Assembly (NCBI GenBank): GCA_963972525.1
Contig: CAXAUZ010000011.1
Span: 62,001-126,000 of the forward strand
DNA length: 64,000 nt
DNA from: Salinilacustrithrix sp003476595
GTDB lineage: Bacteria; Actinomycetota; Acidimicrobiia; Acidimicrobiales; Salinilacustritrichaceae
Direction: 5' to 3'
Shown here one piece after another: positions 24,572 through 34,220 of this stretch. How positions within the stretch are numbered: the first letter of the stretch is position 1; every line of letters starts with the position of its first letter. The notes beneath the pieces are model-generated. The model worked only from the letters and a program-made list of their open reading frames with translations. It was not told the DNA's origin and ran no database searches. The position numbers and the translations under genes were made by a program.

Positions 24572-27094
24572 TCAGCCGACGGGGCGGTGGGCGGCCATCT
24601 CGTCGGCCGGCGCCGGCACGCCGAGGAAGTAGCCCTGGCCGTATCGGCATCCGAGGGAACGGCAGATCTCGAGCTGGGCCTCGGTCTCGATGCCCTCGGC
24701 GACGACGTCGAGGCCGAGCGCGTCGGCGACGCCGGCGACGGCCTTGACCACGGCGCGGGCCTGGGGGGATTCGGCGAGGTCACTGAGCAGGGCGTTGTCG
24801 AGCTTGAGGATGTCGATCGGCAGCGTCCGCAGGATCGAGAGTGACGAGAAGCCGCTGCCGAAGTCGTCGAGCGCGACCCGCACGCCGATCTGGCGGCAGT
24901 CGCGCAGCACCGATGCGGCGTGCTCGTGGTCCTCGAGGAACGCGTCTTCGGTGAGCTCCACGATGAGTCGGTCCACCGGCAGTCCGGCGGCGTCAGCCGC
25001 GCGCCGCAGCACGTCGGGCAGCTGGTCGTCGCGCAGCTGGATCGGTGACACGTTCACCGACACCCCGACCGGGTCCGGCCACGCCGCGGCGGCGTGGGCG
25101 GCCGTGGCGATGATCAGCCGGCCGAGCTGGGCCATGCGGTCGATCTGGTGGGCGACGCCGAGCGCCTCGGGCGGCGGGATCTTGCCCAGGTCAGCCAGCT
25201 CGAGGCGCAGGAGCGCCTCGGCGAAGTGGACGCCACCGGAGTCGATCGCGATGACCGGCTGGTAGTGCAGCGGGACCGTCGGCTCCTCGATGGCCGCCCG
25301 GAGGCAGGACTCGATCCGGTGGCGGCGCGCTGCCGCGGCGCTCATCGCCTGCTCGTAGACGGTGTAGCGGCCGCCGCCGCGGGCCTTGGCCCGGTACATG
25401 GCCAGGTCGGCGCGGCGGAGCACCTCGTCGGGATCGGTGTCGTCGTCGAGCACGACCACGCCGATGCTCGCGCTCACCACCGTGTTGCCGTCGCCGAGCT
25501 GGAACGGCGCCCGGAGCGCCTCGAGCACGGACTCGGCGACCCGGGCCGCGCCACCGCTGTCCTCGAGGTCCTCGGCCAGGACGGCGAACTCGTCGCCGCC
25601 CAGGCGGGCGAGCGTCTGGGTGCTGCGGAGCACCGACGTGAGGCGCTCGGCGACGGCGCGCAGCACCTCGTCGCCGAAGGCGTGGCCCAGGTTGTCGTTG
25701 ACCAGCTTGAAGCGGTCGAGGTCGAAGAGCAGGAGCGCACCGACCATCCCGTCCTGGCGGACCCGCACGGTGGCCTGCTGCAGTCGGGCCTGCAGGAGCG
25801 CCCGGTTGGCGACCCCGGTGAGGTGGTCGTAGAGGGCGTGGCGGGTCAGCTCGGCCTCGTAGGCGCGCTCGGCGGAGGCGTCGCGGGCGAACAGCGTGTA
25901 GGTGACGACGTGGTGCTCGTCGCCGAGCTCGGGGATGATCACGAGAGAGACCGGCACCTCGACGCCGTCGCGGTCGACCAGGATCTCCTCACCCCGCCAG
26001 GTCTGGCCGGACCGCACGCGGCGGGTCAGCTCGAGGGAGCGCTCGGCGCCGCCGCGCAGCGTGTCGCTCACCCGGCAGGGGATGCCGTCGTCGTCGCGCA
26101 GGATGAACCGCTCGGCGGCCGCGTTCCACCACGCCGGCATGCCGTCGGCATCGGCGATCAGCACGATGTCCTCGGTGTTGCCGAGGGCGTGGCCGAGCTG
26201 CTGCGTGGTGCGCTCGGACCGGAAGCCCTCGGCGACGACCACGCCCATGACGATGCCGGTGAGCGCGATGACCGCCAGCAGCACGACGACGTCGCCACGG
26301 TCGAACGCGCCGCTCGGGCCGATGGCGAGGGTGGTCGGGACGAGGCCGGCGATGATCGCAGCGGCGATGGCGGATCCGGGGTGGGCCCGGCGGAGGGCGA
26401 CCAGCACGATGGGCGCCAGCGACAGGTAGAGCATGTCGACCCGGTCGACGAGGAGCGCGGTGGCGACCGGGACGGCCACGACGCTGACGATCTCGAGCAG
26501 CCCGAGGCTGCTGCGGAGCGGTGGCCTCGGCGCGACGACGACGTCCTCCCGTCGCATCGTGATCCCGAGCACGACGGCCGGGGTGACGCTGAGCATGCCG
26601 ATGGCGTCGCCCTGGAACCAGGTGCGGAGCGAGTCGAGCTGGTCCGCGGAGTCGATCACCTCGGCCCACCGGAGGATGGCCGTCCCGAGCACGGCCCCGG
26701 GCAGGGCGCCGAGCAGCAGCCCGCCGGCCAGGATGCCGAGGCTGCGGACGTCGGGGATCGTCGGGTCGAGCCGAGCCCGTCGCAGCGCCAGTCCGACGAG
26801 GGCGTAGGAGCCGCCGACCAGCACGGCGTTGAGCAGGGTGAGCCCGACGCCGAAGTCGTCGGCGACGTCGAAGATCGCGATGCTGACGATCAGCTCGGCG
26901 ACGATGGTCGGCACGACGAACCGGGCCCCGCCCAGGAGCACGGCGGCCACCGCGAGGCCCGGCGCCGGGTACCACAGCGTGACCGAGGCGGCCCCGCTGA
27001 CCGCCTCACCCCACGCGGCCAGCGCCACGTAGGCGCCGACCATGACCGCGTGCTGCACCCACGGCGGGGGATCGAGCGCCGCGATGCGGTCCAC
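24572..27094 (-). CDS. Membrane-bound GGDEF-EAL protein with MASE1 sensor
   Basis: An 840-residue cyclic-di-GMP enzyme. About 290 N-terminal residues form an MASE1-type module of eight or so TM helices; a PAS domain follows (ADADGMPAWWNAAAERF). The GGDEF domain carries intact RLGGDEFAVL but lacks the RxxD inhibitory site. The EAL domain has EALLRLEL, NVSPIQL, ELTEDAF, DDFGSGFSS and EGIETEAQ. Both synthesis and hydrolysis are therefore possible; which dominates is not readable. Start ATG 27094. With the HD-GYP regulator at 35.6 kb it indicates active c-di-GMP signalling. Confidence 0.92.
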   Translation of the reverse strand: MDRIAALDPPPWVQHAVMVGAYVALAAWGEAVSGAASVTLWYPAPGLAVAAVLLGGARFVVPTIVAELIVSIAIFDVADDFGVGLTLLNAVLVGGSYALVGLALRRARLDPTIPDVRSLGILAGGLLLGALPGAVLGTAILRWAEVIDSADQLDSLRTWFQGDAIGMLSVTPAVVLGITMRREDVVVAPRPPLRSSLGLLEIVSVVAVPVATALLVDRVDMLYLSLAPIVLVALRRAHPGSAIAAAIIAGLVPTTLAIGPSGAFDRGDVVVLLAVIALTGIVMGVVVAEGFRSERTTQQLGHALGNTEDIVLIADADGMPAWWNAAAERFILRDDDGIPCRVSDTLRGGAERSLELTRRVRSGQTWRGEEILVDRDGVEVPVSLVIIPELGDEHHVVTYTLFARDASAERAYEAELTRHALYDHLTGVANRALLQARLQQATVRVRQDGMVGALLLFDLDRFKLVNDNLGHAFGDEVLRAVAERLTSVLRSTQTLARLGGDEFAVLAEDLEDSGGAARVAESVLEALRAPFQLGDGNTVVSASIGVVVLDDDTDPDEVLRRADLAMYRAKARGGGRYTVYEQAMSAAAARRHRIESCLRAAIEEPTVPLHYQPVIAIDSGGVHFAEALLRLELADLGKIPPPEALGVAHQIDRMAQLGRLIIATAAHAAAAWPDPVGVSVNVSPIQLRDDQLPDVLRRAADAAGLPVDRLIVELTEDAFLEDHEHAASVLRDCRQIGVRVALDDFGSGFSSLSILRTLPIDILKLDNALLSDLAESPQARAVVKAVAGVADALGLDVVAEGIETEAQLEICRSLGCRYGQGYFLGVPAPADEMAAHRPVG

Positions 27095-27145
27095 GCGGGC
27101 AGCGTAGGTCCGGTCGTCCGGTCTGGGTCGCCCCGAGCCTCCGGG

Positions 27146-27165
27146 CGTTCCGTGGTCGCTGCCAG
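27146..27165 (-). repeat. Perfect copy of the 20-bp dispersed repeat
   Basis: The exact reverse complement of CTGGCAGCGACCACGGAACG lies 52 nt upstream of the GGDEF-EAL start and 63 nt beyond the metH stop. It is a solitary copy followed by AGTTCCC. Confidence 0.8.
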
Positions 27166-27193
27166 TTCCCTCGGGGTCCGTTTCGGCTCCGAT

Positions 27194-27224
27194 GTCGCAG
27201 TCGACGTCGCAGTCGACGTCGCAG
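27194..27224. repeat. 12-bp tandem repeat next to the metH stop
   Basis: GTCGCAGTCGAC occurs at 27194-27205 and 27206-27217, with a partial third copy GTCGCAG to 27224. The unit contains the palindrome GTCGAC. It ends 4 nt before the metH stop codon (27228-27230) and may fold as a weak terminator hairpin. Confidence 0.6.
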
Positions 27225-27227
27225 CCG

Positions 27228-30200
27228 CTACCGGGCGACGAAGTACTTGGCCCGGGGGTGGTGGCAGATGAGGGCGGAGGTGGACTGCTCGGGCTGGAAC
27301 TGGAAGCCGGTGTCCTCGCTGACCTCGATGCCGATGCGCTCGGCGCCCAGGAGCCTGGCGACGGTCTCGTTGTCCTCGAGGTCCGGGCAGGCCGGGTAGC
27401 CCCAGGAGTATCGGCCGCCGCGGTACTGCTGGCGGAACAGTCCGTGCAGGTCGGGGCCGTCCTCGTCGGCGATGCCGAGCTCCTCGCGGATGCGCCGGTG
27501 CCACAGCTCGGCGAGGGCCTCGGCCATCTCGACGCCGATGCCGTGGACGAGCATGTACTCCTGGTACTTGTCCGCGGCGAACAGCTCGGCGGTGCGCTCG
27601 GACACGGCGTGGCCCATGGTCACGACGTGGAAGGCGGCGACGTCGACGACGGTCTCGGCGGGGGTGGGACCGACCGGGCGGAAGAAGTCGGCGACGCAGA
27701 GGAACGGGGCCTCCCGCTGGCGGGGGAACGGGAACCGCACCCGCTCCTCGGTGGCGGTCTCGTCGGTCCAGATGACGAGGGCGTCGCCGTCCTTGTTGGC
27801 CGGGAAGTAGCCGTAGACGACCGCAGGCTGCAGGAGCCCGGCCGCCTTGGCTTCGGCCAGCTGGCTGCGCAGCTGGGGCCGGATCCGGTCCTTGAACTCG
27901 GCGTCGGTCTCCTTGGTGCCGTCGGCACCCCCAGCGCCCGGGCGCGTCTCGGGACGGAACTGCCACTGGTTGCGGAACAGCGCGGTCTCGTTGATGTAGC
28001 CGGCGATGTCGTCGATGGCGATGCCCTTGACGACCTGGCTGCCCCAGAACGGAGGCGTGGGCACGTCGACGTCGGTGACCTCGGGGGAGCGGTCGGGCAG
28101 CTCCAGGTCCGCGTCGGCCGAGGTGTCGCGCTCGGCGATGCCGGCCCGGGCTCGCACGGTGGACTCGGACGGGACGGTGCCCCAGTCGGGGTCGTCGGCC
28201 TCCTCGCCGGCGCGCACGGCCCGCAGACGGTCCATGGTGCGCAGGCCCTCGAAGGCGTCGCGGCCGTAGAAGAGGCGGCCGTCGTAGACCTCGCGCAGGT
28301 CGCGCTCGACGTAGCTGCGGGTGAGGGCGGCGCCGCCGAGGATGACGGGGAGATCCGACAGCTCGCGCTGATTCAGCTCCTCGAGGTTGTCCCGCATGAT
28401 CAGGGTCGACTTCACGAGCAGGCCGGACATGCCGATGGCGTGGGCGCCGATCTCCTGGGCCTTGGCGATCATGTCGCTGACCGGCACCTTGATGCCGAGG
28501 TTGTGCACCTCGTAGCCGTTGTTGGTGAGGATGATGTCGACGAGGTTCTTGCCGATGTCGTGGACGTCGCCCTTCACGGTGGCCAGCACGATGCGGCCCT
28601 TGGACGTGTCCTCCTCGGTCTTCTCCATGTACTGCTCGAGGTGGGCGACGGCGGCCTTCATGGTCTCGGCCGACTGCAGCACGAAGGGCAGCTGCATCTC
28701 GCCCGAGCCGAACAGCTCGCCGACCACCTTCATGCCGGCGAGGAGGTGGTCGTTGATGATGTCGAGCGGCGCGATGCCGGCGCTGCGGGCCTCCTCGAGC
28801 TCGTCGACCAGGCCGTTGCGCTCGCCGTCGATGATGCGCTGCTTCAGGCGCTCCTCGACGGTCCAGTCGCTGCGGTCCTCCTTGACGTGCTCGACGGACT
28901 CGACGTCTTCGAACAGCTCCAGGACCTTGGTGAGCGGGTCGTAGTCGGGATCGCCGCCGGACAGCGCGCCCTCGGTGCCGCGGCGGTCGTAGACCAGGTC
29001 CATGCAGGCGTCGCGCTGCTCGTCGGGGATGCGCGACAGCGGCAGGATGCGCCCGGCGTGGACGATGGCCGAGTCGAGCCCGGCCACCTGGCACTCGTGC
29101 AGGTACACGCTGTTCAGCACGTGGCGGGCCGCCGGCTTCAGGCCGAACGAGATGTTGGACAGCCCGAGCGTGGTGTGCACGCCGGGCAGGTGCTCCTTGA
29201 TGAGCTTGATGCCCTCGAGGGTCTCGATGCCGTCTCGGCGTGACTCCTCGAGGCCGGTGCCGAGGGTGAGGGCCAGCGGGTCGAAGATCAGGTCGGAGGG
29301 CTCGAGGCCGTAGCGCTCGACGGCGATGTCGTGGATGGCCCTGGCGGCCCGCAGCTTCCACTCGGCGTCGCGGGCCTGGCCCTCGGTGTCGATGCAGGTG
29401 CACACGACCGCGGCGCCGTACTCCTTGGCCAGGCTGAGGAAGCGGTCGAGGCGGGTGCCGGGCGCGTCGCCGTCCTCGAGGTTGACCGAGTTGAGGATGG
29501 CCCGGCCGCCCAGGTGCTGCAGGGCGGTCTCCACCACGTCCGGCTCGGTGGAGTCGATCATCAGCGGCACGGTGGACTGCGTGGAGAACCGGCTGGCGAC
29601 CTCGTGCATGTCGGCGTTGCCGTCACGACCGACGTAGTCGACGCAGACGTCGATGACGTGGGCGCCGCCCGCGACCTGGTCCTTGGCCATCTTGACCGTG
29701 GTGTCCCAGTCGCTCTCGATCATCGCCTCGCGGAACGCCTTGGAGCCGTTGGCGTTGGTGCGCTCGCCGATGATGAGCACGGAGAGGTCCTGCTCGAACG
29801 GGGTGAAGGAGTACACCGACGTGGCGCCGGGCACGTGCTCGGGGGTGCGCGCCGCCGGCGTGAGGTCCTTGCAGTGCTCGGCCAGCAGGCGGATGTGCTC
29901 GGCCCCGGTGCCGCAGCAGCCGCCGACCACCTGCACGCCGAAGTCCGTGATGAAGCGCGACTGGGCCTCGAGCAGGCCCTCCGGCGTGAGGTCGTAGTGC
30001 ATGGCGCCGTCGACCACGGAGGGCAGGCCGGCGTTGGGCAGGGCCGAGATCGGCATGCGCGAGTGCTGGGACAGGTAGCGCAGGTGCTCGCTCATCTCGC
30101 CCGGGCCGGTGGCGCAGTTGAGCCCGATGACGTCGACGCCGAGGGGATCGATGGCGGCGAGGGCGGCGCCGATCTCCGTGCCGGGCAGCATGGTGCCGGT

Positions 30201-30788
30201 CATCTCGATGGTGACCTGGGCCTGGATCGGCACCTGCGTGCCGACGGCCGCCATGGCCCGCTTGCACCCGTTGACCGCCGCCTTCAGGCCGAGCAGGTCG
30301 TACTGGGTCTCGATCAGGAACAGGTCCACCCCGCCCTCGAGCAGGCCGCGGGCCTGGACCTCGTACTGGTCGCGCAGCTCGGCGTAGGTGATGTGGCCGA
30401 GGGTGGGCATCTTGGTGCCGGGGCCGATGGAGCCGGCCACGAAGCGGGGGCTTCCGTCGGTGGCGAAGTCCGAGGCCACGTCCCGAGCGAGCCGGGCGGC
30501 GGCCACGTTGAGCTCGTGGGTGCGCTCGGCGAGGCCGTACTCGGCGAGCGGCGTGGCGAACGCGCCGAACGTGGCGGTCTCGGTGACGTCGCAGCCCACC
30601 GCGAAGTAGCTCTCGTGCAGGCCGGCGATGACGTCGGGACGGGTGACGGCCAGGATCTCGTTGCAGCCCTCCAGGTCCTCACCCCCGAAGTCGTCGGCGG
30701 TGAGGTCGAGTCCCTGCACGTAGGTGCCGAAGGCGCCGTCGTAGACGACGACGCGCTCGGCGATCAGGTCGAGGAAGGGGGAGGGCAT
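27228..30788 (-). CDS. metH: Cobalamin-dependent methionine synthase MetH
   Basis: An 1186-residue multidomain enzyme (E. coli MetH: 1227) that transfers methyl from methyltetrahydrofolate to homocysteine through cobalamin. In order: homocysteine domain with zinc ligands in GLNCATGPGEM and GGCCGTGAEHI (about 1-310), pterin-binding domain with IGERTNANGSKAF (about 335-590), helical cap, Rossmann B12 domain with GDVHDIGKNLV (base-off His), and C-terminal SAM-binding reactivation domain with RYSWGYPACPD. All signature residues are present. It is transcribed alone and is divergent from the cobalamin adenosyltransferase; the 62-nt gap is too short for a B12 riboswitch. Confidence 0.97.
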   Translation of the reverse strand: MPSPFLDLIAERVVVYDGAFGTYVQGLDLTADDFGGEDLEGCNEILAVTRPDVIAGLHESYFAVGCDVTETATFGAFATPLAEYGLAERTHELNVAAARLARDVASDFATDGSPRFVAGSIGPGTKMPTLGHITYAELRDQYEVQARGLLEGGVDLFLIETQYDLLGLKAAVNGCKRAMAAVGTQVPIQAQVTIEMTGTMLPGTEIGAALAAIDPLGVDVIGLNCATGPGEMSEHLRYLSQHSRMPISALPNAGLPSVVDGAMHYDLTPEGLLEAQSRFITDFGVQVVGGCCGTGAEHIRLLAEHCKDLTPAARTPEHVPGATSVYSFTPFEQDLSVLIIGERTNANGSKAFREAMIESDWDTTVKMAKDQVAGGAHVIDVCVDYVGRDGNADMHEVASRFSTQSTVPLMIDSTEPDVVETALQHLGGRAILNSVNLEDGDAPGTRLDRFLSLAKEYGAAVVCTCIDTEGQARDAEWKLRAARAIHDIAVERYGLEPSDLIFDPLALTLGTGLEESRRDGIETLEGIKLIKEHLPGVHTTLGLSNISFGLKPAARHVLNSVYLHECQVAGLDSAIVHAGRILPLSRIPDEQRDACMDLVYDRRGTEGALSGGDPDYDPLTKVLELFEDVESVEHVKEDRSDWTVEERLKQRIIDGERNGLVDELEEARSAGIAPLDIINDHLLAGMKVVGELFGSGEMQLPFVLQSAETMKAAVAHLEQYMEKTEEDTSKGRIVLATVKGDVHDIGKNLVDIILTNNGYEVHNLGIKVPVSDMIAKAQEIGAHAIGMSGLLVKSTLIMRDNLEELNQRELSDLPVILGGAALTRSYVERDLREVYDGRLFYGRDAFEGLRTMDRLRAVRAGEEADDPDWGTVPSESTVRARAGIAERDTSADADLELPDRSPEVTDVDVPTPPFWGSQVVKGIAIDDIAGYINETALFRNQWQFRPETRPGAGGADGTKETDAEFKDRIRPQLRSQLAEAKAAGLLQPAVVYGYFPANKDGDALVIWTDETATEERVRFPFPRQREAPFLCVADFFRPVGPTPAETVVDVAAFHVVTMGHAVSERTAELFAADKYQEYMLVHGIGVEMAEALAELWHRRIREELGIADEDGPDLHGLFRQQYRGGRYSWGYPACPDLEDNETVARLLGAERIGIEVSEDTGFQFQPEQSTSALICHHPRAKYFVAR

Positions 30789-30850
30789 GAAGGTCCGAGA
30801 CTACCGAGGGACCCCTTCTGCACCCCCAAGTGAAACTAGGGTCCGGCGCG

Positions 30851-31405
30851 ATGAGCAGGGTGTACACGGGCAAGGGCGACGACGGGTCCACCGGGCTCCT
30901 CTTCGGCGGTCGCGTGCCGAAGGACCACCTGCTCCCCGAGGCCTACGGCACGGTCGACGAGGCCCAGGCCGCCATCGGCCTCGCCCGGGCCGCCACGGAC
31001 CGGGGCAGCGAGCTCGACACCGTGCTGGTCGAGGTCGAGCGCGACCTCTACGTGCTGATGGCCGAGCTGGCGACCCAGCCCGAGAACCGCGCCAAGCTCG
31101 TCGACGGCCAGACCCGGGTGACCGAGGCCATGGTGGAGCAGCTCTCGACGCGCACCGACGACCTCGCCAGCGGCTTCGAGTTCCCGACCGAGTTCGTCGT
31201 CCCCGGCCAGAACGAGCTGTCCGCCCGCCTGGACGTCGCCCGCACCGTGGTGCGCCGGGCCGAGCGACGGTCGCTGCCGGCCGCGTCGGAGGGCTCCCAC
31301 GCCATCCCCTACCTGAACCGGCTGTCGTCGCTGCTGTGGACTGCGGCCCGCTGGGTCGAGGCCGACGACACCCTGCTGTCCAAGTCGATCGGAGACCGTC
31401 CATGA
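30851..31405 (+). CDS. PduO-type cob(I)alamin adenosyltransferase
   Basis: A 184-residue trimeric enzyme that converts cob(I)alamin plus ATP to adenosylcobalamin. Start ATG 30851. The N-terminal ATP loop YTGKGDDGSTGLLFGG and the C-terminal motif VRRAERR with LNRLSSLLWTAARW are diagnostic for the PduO/MMAB family. It lies head-to-head with metH, so two cobalamin-using genes share one 62-nt promoter region, and its stop overlaps the pepA start (ATGA). Confidence 0.95.
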   Translation: MSRVYTGKGDDGSTGLLFGGRVPKDHLLPEAYGTVDEAQAAIGLARAATDRGSELDTVLVEVERDLYVLMAELATQPENRAKLVDGQTRVTEAMVEQLSTRTDDLASGFEFPTEFVVPGQNELSARLDVARTVVRRAERRSLPAASEGSHAIPYLNRLSSLLWTAARWVEADDTLLSKSIGDRP

Positions 31406-32844
31406 CCGTCGTGACCACCCTCACCAAGGAGGCGCCCGAGGGCGCCGTGCCCGCCACCGGCGTGAGCACCGAAGGCCTCGTCGACCACCCGCTGCAGGGG
31501 TTCCTCGACGCGCAGGGGTTCACGGCCGAGGTGGGCCAGACCCAGGTGGTCCCCGATGCCGACGGCCGCCCGACGATCCTCGTCGGCGTCGGACCCGACG
31601 CCGACCGCACCATCGACGACCTGCGCCGCGCCGGCGGCGCCATCGCCCGCGCCGCTCGCAAACACCGCGTCGTCCGCACCGACGTGCTCGACCACGTGGG
31701 CGAGCTCAACCCGGTGCTCGCCGCCCAGGCGCTGGCCGAGGGCATCGGCCTCGGGCAGTACACCTACACGGTCCTCAAGAGCGACCCGAAGCCGTCGCTC
31801 CTCGAAGAGGTCCACGTCGTGGGCAAGGGCGGCAAGCGCGTGCAGGACGCCCTCGACCTCGGCTCGGCCATCGCCGACGCGGTGGGCGTGGCCCGGGACC
31901 TGGTGAACGAACCGGGCGGCACGCTCACGCCGCCCGCCTTCGCCCGCGAGGCGGTGTCGCTGGGGGAGAGCTACGGCTTCGAGGTCACCGTGCTCGACAA
32001 GCCCGACATCGAGGCGGCCGGCATGGGCGGTCTCCTCGGTGTGAACCGGGGCTCGGAGATCGATCCCCGCTTCCTGGAGCTGCGCTGGGTGCCGGAGGGC
32101 AAGCCGCGGGGTGCGGTGGCGCTCGTCGGCAAGGGCATCACGTTCGACTCCGGTGGCCTCAGCATCAAGCCGAGCGACGGCATGCTCACGATGAAGGGCG
32201 ACATGGGCGGTGGCGCCGCGGTGGTCGGCGCGTTCTGCGCGCTGTCAGCCCTTCGCCCCCGGGTGGAGGTGCGGGGCTACGTGCCGCTCACCGACAACAT
32301 GACCGGCGGTGACGCGATGCGCCTCGGCGACGTGCTGCGCATCAGCAACGGCAAGACCGTGGAGGTCCACAACACCGACGCCGAGGGCCGACTCGTCCTG
32401 GCCGACGCCCTCTCCCGGGCGTCGGAGGCGGCGCCGGACGCCATCGTCGACCTGGCCACCCTCACCGGCGCGTGCATGGTCGCCCTCGGTGACGACCGCG
32501 CCGGCGTCATGGGCAGCCACGACGCCTGGGTCGAGCAGGTCATGGCCGCCGGTGAGGCCGCGGGCGAGCTGTCGTGGCGGCTGCCGCTCCCCGACGAGTG
32601 GCGCTCGAAGCTCGACTCCGACATCGCCGACATGAAGAACATCAGCGGGGGCCGCTACGGCGGCGCATCGATCGCCGCGCTGTTCCTGAAGGAGTTCGTC
32701 GGCGAGGGCATCCCCTGGGCCCACCTCGACATCGCCGGGCCGGCGTTCAGCGACAAGGAGACCACCCTCGACATCAAGGGTGGGACCGGCTTCGGCGTGC
32801 GCACCCTGCTGGCGCTGCTGAAGGGGTGGAGCAAGCCCCGCTGA
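31402..32844 (+). CDS. pepA: M17 leucyl aminopeptidase
   Basis: A 480-residue cytosolic dizinc aminopeptidase. Residues 1-170 form the variable N-terminal domain; the catalytic domain has LVGKGITFDSGGLSIKP, the KGDMGGGAAV region and the signature NTDAEGRLVLADAL containing metal ligands and the catalytic Arg. The hexamer hydrolyses N-terminal residues during peptide turnover. It begins with an ATGA overlap on the adenosyltransferase gene, an odd functional pairing that is probably just operon packing. Confidence 0.95.
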   Translation: MTVVTTLTKEAPEGAVPATGVSTEGLVDHPLQGFLDAQGFTAEVGQTQVVPDADGRPTILVGVGPDADRTIDDLRRAGGAIARAARKHRVVRTDVLDHVGELNPVLAAQALAEGIGLGQYTYTVLKSDPKPSLLEEVHVVGKGGKRVQDALDLGSAIADAVGVARDLVNEPGGTLTPPAFAREAVSLGESYGFEVTVLDKPDIEAAGMGGLLGVNRGSEIDPRFLELRWVPEGKPRGAVALVGKGITFDSGGLSIKPSDGMLTMKGDMGGGAAVVGAFCALSALRPRVEVRGYVPLTDNMTGGDAMRLGDVLRISNGKTVEVHNTDAEGRLVLADALSRASEAAPDAIVDLATLTGACMVALGDDRAGVMGSHDAWVEQVMAAGEAAGELSWRLPLPDEWRSKLDSDIADMKNISGGRYGGASIAALFLKEFVGEGIPWAHLDIAGPAFSDKETTLDIKGGTGFGVRTLLALLKGWSKPR

Positions 32845-32886
32845 GCCGGGGAGGGACGTCCCGGATCCACCGGTACGGTCCAGGCC

Positions 32887-33564
32887 ATGCCCACGACCAC
32901 GTGGGCGGGCGAACGACCTCAGATCCTGGTGCTCGGCCGCGGCGACGCGGTGCCGGAGGTGCGTGCCGCGCTCGACCGCTGCCGCCACGTGGGCCGGGTG
33001 GACACCGCCGAGCGCGGTGGACCCGAGGCGGTGCGGGCGGCCGATCTCGTCGTGGTGGTCGTCGACGAGGGGGAGGTGCACGCCGTCGACCCGGTCGCCG
33101 CGGTGCGAGGGGAGACCGACTGCCCCATCGTCGTGGTGTCGGGCCCCCGCCCCGACCGGTTCCAGGTGTTCGACGCCGGCGCCGACGACGTGGCCGCCTC
33201 GCCGGTCGATCCCGCCGAGCTGACCGCACGCGTCGCCGTCCGCCTGGCCCGCTCCTCCCATGGTCGCGACGAGGTGCGCCACGGCGGCCTGGTCGTCGAC
33301 CCGGCCCGGCGCGTCGTGCGCCTCGACGGGGAGAGCGTCGCGCTCACCGCCAAGGAGTTCGACCTGCTCGAGCACCTGGTCCGCCACCCCGGGCAGACGT
33401 TCAGCCGCGACATGCTCCTGGAGGCCGTGTGGAACTCCTCCACCGAGTGGCAGCAGGGCCGCACGGTGAACGAGCACGTGCACCGGCTGCGCCGGAAGCT
33501 GGGTGGGGGCTGGATCGCCACCGTGCACGGCGTCGGCTACCGCTTCGACCCGGGCGCGCCGTAG
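32887..33564 (+). CDS. OmpR-type response regulator with degenerate receiver
   Basis: A 225-residue regulator. The C-terminal winged helix (LTAKEFDLLEHLVRHPGQ, TVNEHVHRLRRKLGGG, VHGVGYRFDP) is typical. The N-terminal receiver-like domain lacks the acidic pair and the usual phosphoacceptor context (DLVVVVVDEGEV) and has SPVDPAEL where KP-x-EL is expected, so phosphorylation is unlikely. No kinase gene is adjacent. The DNA-binding part is close to that of the regulator at 39171. It probably acts as a phosphorylation-independent transcription factor. Confidence 0.85.
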   Translation: MPTTTWAGERPQILVLGRGDAVPEVRAALDRCRHVGRVDTAERGGPEAVRAADLVVVVVDEGEVHAVDPVAAVRGETDCPIVVVSGPRPDRFQVFDAGADDVAASPVDPAELTARVAVRLARSSHGRDEVRHGGLVVDPARRVVRLDGESVALTAKEFDLLEHLVRHPGQTFSRDMLLEAVWNSSTEWQQGRTVNEHVHRLRRKLGGGWIATVHGVGYRFDPGAP

Positions 33565-33567
33565 CCG

Positions 33568-34185
33568 TCATCCGGCTTCGCGCTGGGGGACCGCCACCGC
33601 CGCCTTGAGGGCGCGGCGGGCGCCGGTGTCGTCGAAGCCCCATCGGCGGAGCTGGTCCTCCACCTCGGCTGCGCTGGCCCCGACGTCGAGCAGGCTCCGG
33701 GCCAACCGGGTGGCGTGGGCGTCGTCCACCGGGCGGGGGCCGCGCCGGCGGCGGTCCCGCTGCCAGTCCTCGTGCGCGGTGCGCAGGTGCCGGGGCAGGC
33801 GGTTGGCCTGGGCGCTCGACAGCGGTGGGAGGCGCCGGCGGACGGCGAGGATCCCGTGCTCGGCGTGCTGGGCGCACCCGAAGCGCACGCAGCGGTCGAT
33901 GGCCCGCGGGAAGGGGCCGGTGCGCCCGCCGCGGGTGCCGATGCCGATGGAGCGGGCGGCGTCGCCGGCGTCGAGGCTGAAGCCGTCGGGGCTGGCGTCG
34001 AACTCGACGGCGAAGCGGCGCAGGAGCCAGGTCGAGGTCGGCCCGAGGAGGGGCAACCAGAAGCGCTCGACGTACGCTCCGCGCGGGTCGACGCCGAGGT
34101 CGTCGCAGACCGGGTCGGCCCAGGGCACGACGAGCAGGGGTGGCAGGCGGGGCTCGGTGGGGGTGGATGCGTGGGTGGCGGGCAC
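33568..34185 (-). CDS. Conserved actinobacterial hypothetical protein
   Basis: A 205-residue soluble protein. The start is placed at GTG 34185, which has GAGGGAG 5 nt upstream; the frame continues to ATG 34239 but that would cover the promoter region. Distinctive motifs are LVVPWADPVCDDLG, DPRGAYVERFWLPLLGPTS and WLLRRFAVEFDAS, which I associate with a conserved protein of high-GC actinobacteria lacking a known function. A basic helix-rich C-terminus (AHEDWQRDRRRRG) follows. It is convergent with the regulator gene (stops 3 nt apart) and divergent from the sirtuin. Confidence 0.75.
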   Translation of the reverse strand: MPATHASTPTEPRLPPLLVVPWADPVCDDLGVDPRGAYVERFWLPLLGPTSTWLLRRFAVEFDASPDGFSLDAGDAARSIGIGTRGGRTGPFPRAIDRCVRFGCAQHAEHGILAVRRRLPPLSSAQANRLPRHLRTAHEDWQRDRRRRGPRPVDDAHATRLARSLLDVGASAAEVEDQLRRWGFDDTGARRALKAAVAVPQREAG

Positions 34186-34220
34186 GGGGGTCTCCCTCGG
34201 GTGTGCGCTCGGGGGAAGCG

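Noticed and set aside
26890..29403. 837-codon minus-strand open frame
   Set aside because: Same strand as metH but another frame; Arg/Pro/His-rich translation with no recognisable domain, while metH is complete.
30789..30850. Cobalamin riboswitch upstream of metH
   Set aside because: The gap is 62 nt and lacks a B12-box-like segment; such riboswitches need about 200 nt.
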